Assembly (NCBI GenBank): GCA_020205615.1
Contig: CM035162.1
Span: forward strand, 37,996,464-38,060,463
Reading direction: 5' to 3'
Length of the DNA stretch: 64,000 nucleotides
DNA from: Panax quinquefolius
Lineage: Eukaryota; Streptophyta; Magnoliopsida; Apiales; Araliaceae
Shown: positions 35,929 to 48,097 of the stretch, piece by piece
Position numbering within the stretch: the stretch's first letter is position 1
How the letters are laid out: every line of letters starts with the position of its first letter
The notes under the pieces: generated by a model
Database searches by the model: none
What the model was told of the DNA's origin: nothing
What the model saw: only the letters and a program-made list of their open reading frames with translations
Program-made: the position numbers and the translations under genes

Positions 35929-38364
35929 TCTCGCCTCATAATAAAAATGGAACAACAAGGAAAAGGGTGAGCTCAACTAGCCCCAAGAAGAACATTATGA
36001 CTAAGATAATATAGAACAAATTATCGTTAGTCTTCAATAGGAAAAATCTAATAGAATACAATAGACAACAAGTTTTAAATCAATATTAGCAGTGAAATAA
36101 TAATTCATTAGAAGATTTAAGTAGAGAATGAAATCTACTATCTTCTATATATGAATTTAAAAGTTCATCGCTCATCTTTTATCCCCTCAGAACATCAATC
36201 AATATATAATCGAAATCAAATATTCATCTTTGCACTACTACTGTCAAAGATATTCATCGATTAATCATGTTCATCTAAACACCTGTTCATCTTTGCACTA
36301 CGGGCCAAAGATATTCATCAGAAATCATTAATCTTTGCACTACAGGCCAAAGATATTCAATTATATCATCATTTAGGACTGAGGATGTTGAAAAATATTT
36401 TAAAGAAAACGAATCCAGTGAAACAAAATAATAAATATTAAGGATTCATATTTCAGCTATTCCATGTCCAAAAATACCTCATAAATAATCTTAGTGGAGT
36501 AAAATTCAAGAATGATCAAAACATGGATACAATCAAAGCTAGTATCCATAATAGATATTTTGGACAAAAAACAAAAATTTAATTTTTCTGTGAATAGTGT
36601 CGTATACGTGAATAGTGTCGTATACGTGAATAGTAACTTCGACACCAAAAGATAGAAATTCCACAAGAAAATCATCATGCTTCGTGAATAGTACTCGTGA
36701 ATAGTAACTCATGAATAGTAACCTCGACATGAAAAAGTTCCAAATTTGATAAAAAAGTTCCAACCAATATTTCAGCATAATGATATTGAAGAAATAATAT
36801 CACTTACGAAAAAAATAACATCACTTACCTCAAAAGGATAAGATTTACACCGGAATCTTTTGGATATAGTCTTTGAAGAACTTGCCGTAGTATAGCAATA
36901 CTCAAAGTACTAAAATACTCACAAAAATACGCTCAATGTTATAGAGAGAGAAAGAGAGAGAAATCTTTAGTTTCTGGTGTGATTTTCAATTCTAACCTAA
37001 GCACCTTATTTATAGAAAATTGCTTAGAACACCAAAGGAGAAAATTTAATAAAATAATAATATATTTATATAATTTTCCTTAGCCCACCTCTAGACATCT
37101 GAATTCAACACATTGATAACACATGTAAGCTCACTCAATTGAACAAAAACGTTTTTCTTAAAAAAATAACTAAAACTTCCAAAAATCAATTATTTCGGAA
37201 CTTCAATAATTCATAATAAATAGCCCTTTATCAGAAAAATTCAAACCACATGTCTTTTCAAAAGGAAATTTTATTCTCTACAACTTTGCAGAAGAAAGTT
37301 TTTCCAAATTTCAAACAGAAGTTGACCGAAATCCACAAACGGGCAATTTTACAGGCTATAATCAAATTTCAGTCAAAAAATGGGGTCCACCGACACACAA
37401 AACATGTGTTACTCATTTAATGCAACAAAAATACTCTTCCTCCTCATATACTCATATATCCCACATTTATTGTAAAAATATCATCATTATTATATTATAA
37501 TAATATAATAAAATATTATTTTATCAGAAAAGATAAAATATCAATTTTTAACAATTGTTACTTTAAAAAAATTTTCCATCTATATCCACATAAAATCAAT
37601 ATTTTCCTCATCATATAAATCAATAATTAATTATTTACAAATAATATTAAAGAATCACAAGATCGCAATAAAGTAGTTCTCAGAAAGATAGGGCTTTCCA
37701 ATAAGAATTTCTCCTTCTTGGCGGCAATTGATTAGGTGACCAAACCTCTCCTTAGACGAAACTTTCTAGACATTACCAATAATGTTTTCTAATAATATTA
37801 TTCAGATAATATGAATTATTGCTTCGATAATGGAAAATCTTGTGTAGTACAATTATCAAAACAACAATAATATAAAATATCAACGCAAAGAATTATTGAA
37901 TCAATAAAATAAAATCTTTTGAAGAACTCATCGTAACAATTATTGAGTAGTGCCTTCTTCGTAAGAATCAATAATTGGTGCAATACTGAGTGCCTTCTTG
38001 TCTGCAACAACACGTATTACTCTGCTTTTATCCACCGGGTATTCCAACGGTGTTAATTGATGAATAACTTCTGCCAGTTATTTATAAACAACTTATACTT
38101 TTCGCTTTTCTTCATCCAATCGCTTGGTTATGGGGCTCACACAAGGTTCTTGTGAGTCATAAATATTCCCCGACGCAAGAAGAACATTCCACGACCAAAA
38201 CGAATATTCTCCGACAACAATGAGTATTTTATAACCACTTGCTTATTTGAAATATTTGCGCATTTTACCCATAACTAACCACATTAATCAAATCAACCCT
38301 TACTATTTCAAAATAATAAATAGAGGAAATTAAATTTCATTTATTAATAATTTGAGGTCTTACA
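35929..38364 (-). mobile_element. Reversed, end-truncated gypsy LTR
   Basis: It matches 689-3162 of the solo LTR in the same orientation, ending GAGGTCTTACA at 38364. About 240 bp of the other terminus are replaced by the Sirevirus shard. It splits the integrase gene of the complete element: sequence before it reads WEHITMDLTG, after it [33 protein letters not shown] is duplicated at about 36592-36628. Confidence 0.88.
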
Positions 38365-39406
38365 ATAGATGCAATTTGGGTTATTGTTGATAGATTGACC
38401 AAGTCTGCTCATTTTTTACCTATACGAGAAACTTATACACTTGAACGTCTTGCTCGTATGTACATAAATGAAATTGTAAGACTGCATGGTATGCCAGTAT
38501 CCATAGTTTTTGATCGAGACCCAAGATTCACTTCACGGTTTTGGGTCAGTTTGCAGAAAGCTATGGACACGAATTTACGATTTAGTTCGGCATATCATCC
38601 TCAGACGGACGGGTAGTCGAGAGGACTATTCAAACTCTAGAGGATCTATTAAGACTCTGTGTCCTTGACTTCAAAGGAAGTTGGAACAATTTATTGCCAT
38701 TAGTGGAATTCTCCTACAACATCAGTTATCAAGCAAGTATCAGCATGGCTCCATTCGAGGCGTTGTATGGGCCTTAAGTGTCGTTCTCCGATATCTTTGG
38801 GATGAGATGGGTGAAGCAACGTTGTTGGGACCTGGAATTGAACGTATGACTACGAAAAATATTCAAATGATCCGTGAACGTATAAAAACCTCACAAGATC
38901 GACAAAAGAGTTATGTTGATCTTCATCGGAAGGACGTGGAATTCAATGTTGGAGAACATGTGTTGTTACGTTTTGCTCCATGGAAGGGAGTTACAAGATT
39001 TGAAAAGAGAGGAAAGCTCAATCCTCGATTCATTGACCCATTTGAATTCCTTGACCGAGTAGGAACTGTGGCCTATTGACTCGTTTTATCGCCAAGTATG
39101 TCTCGTGTTCATAACGTTTTTCACATATCCATGTTGCGTAAATATGTAAAATACCCGAACCACATTATTGAGTTAGAACCAGACGAGATAGCGGAAGATT
39201 GAACTTATGAAGAGGTACATGTTAAAATCTTGGACAAGAAAGACCATATTCTACGCTCCAAGATTATACCTCAAGTCAAAGTTTTGTGGAAAAACCACGA
39301 TGTTGAGAAAATGACCTGGGAGTTAGAATCTGAAATGAAATCAAGGTGTCCTCACCTCTTCGACATACCATGTACGTATACCAATTTCGAGGACGAAATT
39401 TTATAA
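38365..39406 (+). pseudogene. Gypsy integrase core, C-terminus and chromodomain-like tail
   Basis: [20 protein letters not shown] (from 38368) holds the first catalytic Asp region. [18 protein letters not shown] carries the second (FDRD for the usual SDRD), and [10 protein letters not shown] precedes a stop at the position expected for the QSERT stretch. DLHRKDVEFNVGEHVLLR, LNPRFIDPFEFLDRVGTVAY and VHNVFHISMLRKYVK are the integrase tail. VLWKNHDVEKMTWELESEM is the chromodomain-like end typical of Tekay/Del elements, with the stop at 39404-39406, overlapping the polypurine tract. Several frame breaks occur near 38615-38760 and 39080. Confidence 0.92.
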
Positions 39407-39416
39407 GAAGGGGAGG
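39405..39416 (+). promoter_or_regulatory. Polypurine tract of the complete gypsy element
   Basis: AAGAAGGGGAGG lies two bases before the 3' LTR (the single T at 39417 intervenes before TGTAAG) and overlaps the pol stop codon, the normal position. Confidence 0.85.
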
Positions 39417-39417
39417 T

Positions 39418-42400
39418 TGTAAGACCCCAACTTTTATGAATAAAGGTTAATTTTTCTCTAATATTATTTTTGAATATTATGGTGTGGATTTGATATAATG
39501 TTATAGTTATGGGTAATATTTATAAATTTTACAAAGTAAGCAAGTTGTCATAAAATATTCGATTGGTCGGGGAATATTCGTTTTATCAGGGAATATTCGT
39601 ACAACGGCACAATTATTGGTGGACACCACAACAGAATTATTTTCGGAATTAGAAAACGACAGAAATATCTTTTTATAAAAATAACGGCGAAAATTTTACC
39701 GTTAATTATTAAATTACCCGTTGATAAAAGTACAGTAATACACGTGGTTGCATAGTAGCACACGGTATTGTACAATATCTTTTATTATTGATTCTTACGT
39801 AAGAAGGCAGTACTCAATAATTGTTACAGTAATTACTGTTCAATATTTTATTTTATTGATTCAATAATTGCTACGTTAATATTTAATATTATTGTTGTTT
39901 CAATAATTGTCACTGTGCAGTATTTCCCATTATCAGATCAATAATTCATATTATTTGAATAATATTATTAGATAGCATTATTGGCAATGTCTAAGGAAGT
40001 TCTGTCTAGAAAAGGGGTTTGGTCACCTAATTGCATTCCAGTAAGAAGAAATTTTTATCGGAAAGCCTCATCTTTCATGGGAACGACCTGGTTATCATAA
40101 TTGTGATTCTGTAATATTATTTGTGAATAGTTAATTATTGATTTATATGATACAGAAATATTTATTTTATGTGGATATAAATGATGGACATGAAAATATT
40201 TATTTTGTGTGGATATAAATGAAGGAATTTAAAATGAGATAATTGTTGAAAGTTTGGCATATTTTCTATGGAATTACAATTATTTCTCCTATAAAATATT
40301 CATTTAAATATATTATTATAATATATTATAATTGTTTAAATAATAGTATTATATATATATATATATATATGTGATAAAAGTTATGGTAGGTGGAAAATGT
40401 TGCCTGCAAAACTTGTTCCAAATGGTGGGCCTCACAAATTGTGAATTGATATGTTAGGCATTGAAAAATAAGAAGTTTGCCTTTACTTTCCCTTAATTTT
40501 CAAAAATCGGTGCATGCATTCTTTGGTTCCACCATTTTCTAGTAACATAATTCCTCCCATGGGACCACTTGGTTGGTGGAGAAATTGTCTTCAATATTAT
40601 GTTTTCCAATGTGTAGGCCTTTAGCCAATTAAAAGGAAGAGAAAGTTAGGCATTAGTTAGGCGTAGAAAATGTTTGACTGAGTTAGGCAGCCTGTTTGTT
40701 TTTCCTCTGAAATCTCCCAATAAATAGAGGGATAACCCTCCTTCCTAAATCATACCTTCAAAATCTGAAATTCTTATTCTATAGTATTGTGAGTATTTTC
40801 TTGAGTATAAGGATACTTTGAGGGTAGTTTTTTTCTGCAAGATTTTCTCATAATAATATCTGATATTCCAGTCAAATCCAATTTCTACTAAGATAAATGA
40901 TATTATTTTATTTCAATACTCGTAAGAAATATTATTTTCTTTCATACTCCATAGTATGAAAGGGATATTATTTCATTTCATATTCCTAAATTTAAACTTA
41001 CTATGGTAAGTATTGCTTCTATAATTTCTGAAATTAGTAGAATATCCTTGATATTTGTGCTTCATCCAGTATCTTTTCATGAAAATATTATTCTGAGCAT
41101 TCTTAATAAGTTTTAACCTTTTCATGCGAGAGTACTATTCACGGGGTACTATTCCCGAAGTACTATTTACAGGGTACTATATTCATGATAAAATTTGATT
41201 TCTTTTGGGTCCAAATAATTTTTGATATTATATTATTCTTGAATTTTACTCCACAAAGCAGTATCATGTTGACAATTTGGACATTATTGAATTCTGAATA
41301 AATTAAATTATAAATCTTTAAAATTTATCATTTGCTTGCATTTAATTGAATTCGTATATCATTGTCATCATCCTCATGTTTATATTGTTATGAAAGTCAT
41401 CTTTGGCCCGTAGTGCATAGATTAGCTGTTAATTGGTATGATTATGACCAGGGATTATTCAGTATAATCATGACCCGTAATGTTACAAATAATGTGGTAA
41501 AAGTCATCATTGGCCCGTAGTGCATTGATGGACAGTGGTTGGCATGATCATGACCATTGGTGATAACCCAAATATCCTTGGCCCGTAGTTCATGGATAAT
41601 ACCGTGATGTGGACTATTTATTGAGCTGAGTCTCAGCGATACAATTGATGATAAACTTTTTAAATCATAGAAGATAGTAGATATCATGTTCTACATGACT
41701 CTTCTAATGGATTGCTGGTTCCGCTGCAGTTAAAATTGTTGTTTATTATATTCTATCAGTTTAACACGGTTGAAGGCTAACTATAATTTATTCTGCATTA
41801 TCTTAGTCATAATATTCTTTACTGAGCTAGTTGAGCTCACCCTTTGCTTTCATTGTTCTCTTCAGTAAATGAGAATATAGCTGGGACTAGTCGGAGAACG
41901 GAGTGACGGTCCAGATAGGTGGCTATTGTAGTCCTCACTATTATGTGAAATAGTGTGATAATAATTGTAATAAGAACTTTATTTGAGTTTGTATATGTTA
42001 GTTCACGGAGGCACAATAGTTATCTAGAAAGGGGAATTGAATAGATATTTGAAAATTTTTTGTTTTAACTTGTTAGTAGATAATGATTAAAACTTTAGCG
42101 GAATTAATATTAGTTTTAATCTCCCTTAAGATAGTGAGTTTTATGAGATAACAGCGGCGCGTATATGCAGTATAGTAAGAATGTAAGAGACACAGTCGTT
42201 TTAAGTGGTTCAGAGCATTAAAGCTCCTAGTCCACTCTTCTACTTCTTGAGTAGGAAATCCACTAAGGATATCTTTTACACTTTCTAAATCACTTAGATT
42301 CCTTCTAGACCAGCAGTCTAGGAACTTCTTAGTTCACTCTTGAACTCTTCAAGTCCAGCAGATTTGGCTCTCTTACAGTTCACTTAGAACTCTTTTAGTC

Positions 42401-43647
42401 CTTCTGACTTGGAACTTTTTCTTCAGTTGATTGGTAGATGTTGAGTTCTTGATGGTTGCTACTCAGTTGTTGTTTAAGCACTTATTCGAAAGAACTGAGT
42501 AGCTGAGAAAGCTTTCCTTTTTCTCAGATCATAGAGTTGAGCTTTGAGAGTTCTTGTACGTTTTTGTTCAATGCTCTTCTTTCTCTCATCTGCTTGATTT
42601 GCATATATGTGATCTTGAAAACTATCCGTTGGATCCATCCGTTGAAGCATTAAATGCGTTTGACCTTTCTGTTCTTTGATGGAGACTTTTCTGCACATCT
42701 TCTGAATTGCATTCTGGTCCATTGACACAACAGACTGCTTTCTCACCTAACACCTGAAAAGGTGTTTTCCCCCTTACTAATGGTACTTTCCTTTAGCTTC
42801 TTCAATACGCTTCTTTATTGCATACTAAGGATATTTCTTATGACTTTGGGACTGGTGAGTACTACAACGTTTAGAATCCATTCCTCATATGTTGGAGAGT
42901 GTGTCCACATAAAATCGTGAGGCTTGATGCTTCTGACACAAGACAGATGATACTCTATGATTTAGGTCGTGGTACTCTACGATTCAGATCGTGGTACTCT
43001 ACGATTCAAATCGTGGTGACTTGTCGCCTTGGTGCTTGGTCTGATGCTATCAGCCGAGAGCACTACGATTTCTCTTAAATATTTGCACACTACGATCTTT
43101 GCTTGCTTGAGTTGTAAACTCTACGTTTTCGAGAGCACACTACGATCTCTGTGTTGGCTCGGCAAACGTTGGGACCACTCTACATTTTTTGAAGAGGCCC
43201 TTCAAGGCAGGCACACTACGATTCTCGAAGCTCTACGTTTTTGCCTTGACTTCTGCAATCTTGATCAGATTGATGCACTACGAATTTTTCGAAGCCTATC
43301 CATTACATCTCAAGATCAACCTAACAACTTTGATCTTTCTATCTATACATTCATTTTCAAAATGATACACATTAAGAGCTTAGATCAACCTAACAAATTT
43401 GATCTATCACTAAGTCCTTGTACATATATTGCTTGAAGGACTTTACAAATAATCATGAGCATTTGTATTTAAACATCAAATCAACATATGCATTCTCTCT
43501 ACAGTATACTCTCTACGAGACATTATCCGTGTTGAAACTCTCAGCTACGTTTTGTAGTACTGTATCAAAGAAGTTTGTATTTAAATTCTGTACTATGTAT
43601 TTGGCGAGTCAAGATGGGTGATGTATACCTATTTTGGGGGCGTCACA
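39418..43647 (+). repeat. 3' LTR of the complete gypsy element, interrupted
   Basis: TGTAAGACCCC at 39418 to GGGGGCGTCACA at 43647. Removing the solo Sirevirus LTR and one GTATA copy leaves 2717 bp. ATAAC follows at 43648-43652. It contains an (AT)n run near 40352-40370, the TACTATTCACGGGG repeats (about 41130-41185) and the CCCGTAGTGCAT repeats (about 41405-41600). Confidence 0.93.
41996..43503. mobile_element. Solo Sirevirus-type LTR
   Basis: It is 1508 bp from TGTTAGTTCACGG to CTCTCTACA, with perfect GTATA duplications at 41991-41995 and 43504-43508. The partner gypsy LTR at about 19765-19775 shows the unoccupied site. About 42950-43030 holds three near-tandem TACTCTACGATTCAGATCGTGG units; further CTACGAT words follow to 43280. 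Confidence 0.93.
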
Positions 43648-43652
43648 ATAAC

Positions 43653-43850
43653 TGTAATGAGGACTTAGTTTGAGTTTGGATATTGTTGTATTATGTACGA
43701 TGCAATATTTGTTTTCAAACTCACAATATGTGTGATCGTATTTTGAACGACAGTTTAATAGTTGTAATTATAGAAGTTTGTATTTGGATTTTATAGTATA
43801 TATTTGACGAATCAAAATGGGTTGTGTGGACCTATTTTTTGGGCGTCACA
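43653..43850 (+). mobile_element. Degenerate solo gypsy LTR, right part
   Basis: It continues the LTR broken at 14015 and ends TTTTTGGGCGTCACA at 43850, a recognisable but diverged terminus. Together with 13177-14015 it forms the older LTR that hosted the complete element. Confidence 0.83.
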
Positions 43851-44340
43851 AAGTCTTTTAAAAATAACTCATGAACTTAACATCCCGGTCCGACACTATG
43901 GTGGTTGGAACACCATACAGTCGAATCACTTCTTGAAAAAATAGTGCCGCTGTTTTGGAAGAATTATAAGTCCTATGACAAGGAATGAAATGAATCATTT
44001 TCGAAAACCGATCTACCACCACCATTATGGAATCATGTTGTCGAAATGTTTTGGGCAACCCAAGCACAAAATCCATGCTAATGTGCTGCCGAGGCTTATC
44101 CGGAGTTGGAAGGGGGGTATAAAGACCTGCTTGCTTTTTAGTGCCTTTATTAATTTGACAAATCCGACAACGAGCCACCACGTACTTTATGCACGTCGCG
44201 CCGTAGTCGAGGCCAAATGAACCGATCGGAAACAATAGCAAATGTCTTATCAAAACCGAAATATCCCGCTAAGCCCCCTCCTTGAAGCTATGAAATAAAA
44301 TTTTTTCTAAGGGATCCACACGAAATTCATAGTCGAGTTT
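43851..44340 (-). pseudogene. Old Ty3/gypsy integrase core (left half of a split gene)
   Basis: On minus: VARCRICQINKGTKKQAGLY (zinc domain end), ISMDFVLGLPKTFRQHDSIM with the first catalytic Asp, VVDRFSKMIHFIPC, and VPTTIVSDRDVKFMSYF with the second Asp. It continues, after removal of the nested stack, at 13176 with the HPQTDG block. Frames are mostly open over 44253-43858. The element's other parts are not present in the window. Confidence 0.92.
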
Positions 44341-45148
44341 CGTGGAATAAAAAGCCATCTTTAATTGAAAATACATTATTAGTTTGTCAAATTTTATTGT
44401 ACAAAAGAAAGTAACAATTTTTTTGATTGAAAATTAGCTAGTGAAGGCTGTACATGTAACAGGTCAAAATGTTTCAAATTAATACATGTTTTAAATGAAA
44501 ATTTTCATTCTTTCAAGTACAGTACCCGTACGTACTTCTATTTGATAAATTAATGTTCCCTTTTATTTATTGAAAATACGAGTCTCTCTCCAATGTTCCG
44601 ACAACTAACCTTATATGAATATATTGCACGTGCAATCTATTCTTTTCTGAGCTTTCCAAAATCAGTCCATATTATGCCAAGCAATTGGATATTCCACAAC
44701 TATAATAAAGAAAAAAACAGACTGAAATTCTCAAAGCAAAATTAAAATGATGCATGTTACGGCCGGGAATAAAATTGCATTTAACGATATTTTTATAATT
44801 ATTCTAGTGACATTTAACACTTTAAGTAACACTTATTATTCTCATAATATATATCATATGATCAATTGTAAAGAAAAACTTACATAATTTTTTTAATTAT
44901 ATTTTTGGTATGTGGAATATCCCGATTTGCATCGAACTAATCTCTTCATCTCGAACAAGGCTTTCAAAACATGCTTACGTCTGCAGTCCAAGGCCCCTAT
45001 ATATATATTGCTTCGAGTGGATGTCGAACTCAAGACTTCCGGTTAGACCAAGTTTAAAACTTACATAATTTAGCAAGACTAGGGTGAATTACCATTTGTG
45101 TATAACTAACCAACTATAAGCATGCTAGGGATGGATGGATGGAAGTGT
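44341..45148. other. Intergenic, nothing recognised
   Basis: AT-rich DNA between the gypsy remnant and the 3' end of the LURP-one-related gene. I see no coding similarity or repeat structure. It would hold the 3' UTR and polyadenylation site of the minus-strand gene near 45149. Confidence 0.5.
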
Positions 45149-46334
45149 TCAAAGTTTGTTGTTGATGAGTCCATAGACAGTCACAAGAGCCATAATAAGC
45201 AAATGATCTACACGGGGTTCCACCACTAAACTTAATACATCATCCCCTAATACAATTCCTGATGACGACTGTTTTCTTCTCACCTGCCAATTACAACTAC
45301 AACTAATTACAATTTGTATAATATATACAACACACATATATATAGTCAGAAATTTCCAAATGTGATCGAAAGTAATAACCAAGAATCTAACCGACTATAT
45401 ATGACGGTTTTTCTGTCCCTATAGACTTTCTATGCTATATAATGACAGTTTTCCAGTCGTTATAAACATTTGTTTTTATTTCTTCTTTTAATTCAACAAG
45501 ATTGAAGAGGCATATTATATATATAACGTATGGTTTTACCAAATTTGACTACAAATCACTATAAAAGCAACACTTTTAAGTGTTTTCTTAAAAATTCAGC
45601 TGTACAGATGATAAGAAGATGAAAAAGTAATTAAGAGGTGTCTGTCAAAAGAATTTTTTGTATAGGCAGTGATCTAACTAACCTCTACAACAATTTGGGT
45701 TTCGCCTCTTATTATTTTGAATTCTGATTTTTCATGCAACGACGACCCTACAATCCTGTAGCAGTTTCCTTTAGCTTTATGATCACACCCGGCCAGGCTA
45801 ACATTACAAGTAGTGCTTGTAGCAAGAATCTTGCAATCTTTTCTAACTTGAAACCATGGTTTGATCTCCTTTCCCACCCCCTCACAACCACTCCATTTAA
45901 AGCCATTCCAAGGTTTGAAAACTTGAAATTTCTGCACCACAAAATATATATATATATATATGTGAAATTAACAAATTAATTAATTAACAAACTTTTAGAT
46001 TTTATTTGTGTAATATACTAGAAAGTATTAGCTAGTGATGTACTAAAATTAAAACTAGTACGTAGTAATATATATATATATATACCTTTCTTTGTAAGGA
46101 AAGTAGAACTTTTCCTCGGATATTCATCGGGTAAACTTTGCTTCTGCATTTCTGGTCATAGTTATCAACACGATAAACGACGTCGCCGTTGGAATTAAAG
46201 ATGGTGCAACCACATCCATGGAACAAAAGGGATTTCATCCATATAGTATATGATTCTCTTGTGGAAGTCAAGTTGGAAATACTACTACTACTAGAAGAGG
46301 ATGATTCACTCGCATCAGGATATACCTTAAACAT
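45149..46334 (-). CDS. LURP-one-related (LOR, DUF567) protein
   Basis: Three exons on minus: 46086-46334, 45683-45931 and 45149-45283, with GT-AG introns of 154 and 399 bp, all in phase, giving 210 residues, the usual length of the family. Landmarks are a Ser-rich N-terminus (about residues 9-18), TIWMKSLLFHGCGCTIF, VVYRVDNYDQKC, MNIRGKVLLSLQRK, KPWFQVRKDCKIL, SSGIVLGDDVLSLVVEP and the closing VDHLLIMALVTVYGL. LOR proteins have a Tubby-like beta-barrel fold; some relatives are induced in and needed for defence against oomycetes, but the role of most is unknown. No stop or frameshift is seen. The start is the first in-frame ATG, followed by the usual KVYP. It lies in an island between transposon stacks. 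Confidence 0.94.
45389..45480. repeat. Small DNA-transposon remnant next to the LOR third exon
   Basis: Inside intron 2 of the LOR gene, TATATGACGGTTTTTCTGTC and ATAATGACAGTTTTCCAGTC are two diverged copies of the GACGGTTTT...CCGTC motif seen at 9837-10140. This suggests a short CACTA-derived insertion tolerated in the intron. Confidence 0.45.
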
Positions 46335-46385
46335 TTAAAGGAGAATGAAATGAAATGAAAACCACTCAAACCAATTGGCCGGCTC

Positions 46386-46396
46386 ATATATATAGT
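46386..46396 (-). promoter_or_regulatory. Possible TATA box of the LOR gene
   Basis: On minus, ACTATATATATG lies about 52-62 bp before the ATG. Spacing would leave a 5' UTR of some 20-30 bases, short but possible. AT-rich context makes chance occurrence likely enough to keep confidence low. Confidence 0.35.
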
Positions 46397-46452
46397 ATAG
46401 TTGGCCTACAAAATTTTCCACCAATCATATTGTATTAATTCTGATATGAGTT

Positions 46453-46580
46453 CTTCTACACGGACATGTAAATTGAACAGAAAAATTGGACTGGTAAAAT
46501 AAAATGGATTTGTTCACGCGAATAAATCCATTTTATTCTACCGGTCTAATTTTCCCGTCCAATTTACTTCTCCGTGTATA
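46453..46580. repeat. Hairpin MITE upstream of the LOR gene
   Basis: Two arms of about 57 bp (about 46455-46511 and 46523-46579) are near-perfect inverted repeats. GTAAAATAAAATGGATTT pairs with AAATCCATTTTATTCTAC, and TACACGGA pairs with TCCGTGTA at the outside. The loop is about 11 bases. It starts some 120 bp before the LOR start codon. Confidence 0.85.
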
Positions 46581-46590
46581 CTTATTCATA

Positions 46591-46804
46591 CTATTTCTTC
46601 TGTTTCATATTATAAGATCGACCATTATTGACTTATATATGAAGGTTAACTTGTAAGTATTTTCAAACTCAAAGAGTTAATTAACCATTACGAAAGAATA
46701 AAAATCTTATACTCGATAGTATATATATTTTATATAATTTACAATATTCGTCCTAATATTGACTAAAATTTAAAGAATCTTACATTAATGTGGGTCGGAA
46801 GAAG
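46591..46804. mobile_element. Degenerate Stowaway-like MITE
   Basis: Ends CTATTTCTTCTGTTTCATAT and ATTAATGTGGGTCGGAAGAAG form an imperfect terminal inverted repeat of the CTTCTTCCG type. TA lies on each side (46589-46590 and 46805-46806), as in Tc1/mariner-derived Stowaways. No coding sequence. Confidence 0.6.
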
Positions 46805-47171
46805 TAATAACTACTTAAATGGCTGCAATTACCCCCCCTACGTACAGTTTGCTTTATGAGCAACATTTATCTCTTTTGCAACACTTTTATACTACTTTTT
46901 GTTTTCTATAATGACTTTTTGTACTCCATTTTATCGCTAGTCCTAACCAAATCAGCATCACTAATTAAGCTAAAAGGCCATTAAGGGAGTAATTAATTAA
47001 TTAATTAATTATATACTTGATCAAGATTGATTCTTTGATACAATCTTATCGTTTCGATACTTGATTTAAGCTGATTAATTCATTCTCAATTGATTACGTA
47101 CTCTTTTAATGTCACTCTACAGGAGTTCAAAGCCATACTACGTACATACACGTACGGTGTGTTATTTGTTA

Positions 47172-47424
47172 CTCTCTCCATCCCATGATAAAAGTCCTTA
47201 TTATTATTTTGGGTAGTCCCATGTTAAATGTCCATTTTCCTTTAATAACTAAATTTTTATTCATATTTTCCTATTATACCCGTAGCATTAAATATTTCAT
47301 ACTTTTTTTATTCTAATTTTCTCTCCATATTTAATGACATTATTATAGACAATTTTGTCGTTTCATTCATCTTCTTAATATGCGTAAAAAGTCCACCATG
47401 ATTTTTATCCTGAGACGGAGGGAG
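47172..47424. mobile_element. Stowaway MITE
   Basis: A 253-bp element with CTCTCTCCATCCCATGATAA at one end and TTATCCTGAGACGGAGGGAG at the other, inverted copies of each other, and TA target duplications (47170-47171 and 47425-47426). These are standard Stowaway termini. Confidence 0.87.
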
Positions 47425-47426
47425 TA

Positions 47427-48097
47427 TTAAATAATAATTCTTACGATTTATACTACTTTTTAATTCGACAATATATAATAGACATCATTATATTAATAAA
47501 AATATAATTTAATTTATGTCAATATTGAGTTAAAATGTCTTAAATTAATTTCAAAAATTTAATCGTACTAATCTTATATATTTTGAAATGGAGGAAGTAT
47601 AATATAAAAGCTGAACTCGTACAATATATACCCAAATTGCATTTATTCATCTGTAAAATCCCCTAAATAATAAAATTGCATTTAGTATAGTCTTTTGGTT
47701 GCGACTATTTATAGTCTCCGATGATAAATATGCGTACTTACTTTTTTTTTACTAGTTTGGAGGTGGGGATTTTGAAGTGTAGACCTCTTGCATAGCAAAA
47801 ACTTGACATACCAGCTGAGCCAAAAGTCCTTCCTTCCTCTATATATTTGCATGTAATATTTTATTAATTTCTGATTAGTTTTTCAAGTTTTTGAGTCACG
47901 TCGCATATTTAGTTAATTTAATTTGTTCCATTTGATTTTTTGGGGTAGACAATTGGATTAAATAAACATATATAGGTGGCCATCGACTCCGAGCTGACAA
48001 TGATTAGCGTCATCCAATAAGTACTAAAAGATTCTAACAGAACCATGACCCAAATAAGACAAAGGATTAATACCCGGGTAAAGTAAAATATATGGGG
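47427..48097. other. Intergenic, up to the Mutator-like element edge
   Basis: A half-Stowaway end (GAAATGGAGGAAGTA) lies near 47585. From about 47935 the sequence may already belong to the left end of the Mutator-like element whose body resumes at 53763, because the copia insertion splits TATGGGGCCC. The terminal inverted repeat could not be fixed. Confidence 0.4.

Larger units (their letters stand above)
14016..43647 (+). mobile_element. Complete Tekay/Del-like Ty3/gypsy element with nested insertions
   Basis: LTRs start TGTAAGACCCC and end with CGTCACA (3') or CGCCACA (5'), and the ATAAC duplication flanks the whole 29.6 kb. After removing nested elements, the order is 5' LTR, primer site, gag with zinc knuckles, aspartic protease, reverse transcriptase, RNase H, integrase, a chromodomain-like tail, polypurine tract and 3' LTR. 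That order, with integrase after RNase H, is diagnostic of Ty3/gypsy. The LTR length and integrase tail suggest the Tekay/Del chromovirus group; this is inference. The first 290 bp of the two LTRs differ at about 13 sites by eye. All frames are broken. Confidence 0.93.

Noticed and set aside
42474..42746. 90-residue minus-strand frame
   Set aside because: It lies wholly within the solo Sirevirus LTR; homologous regions of the other LTRs do not keep it open.
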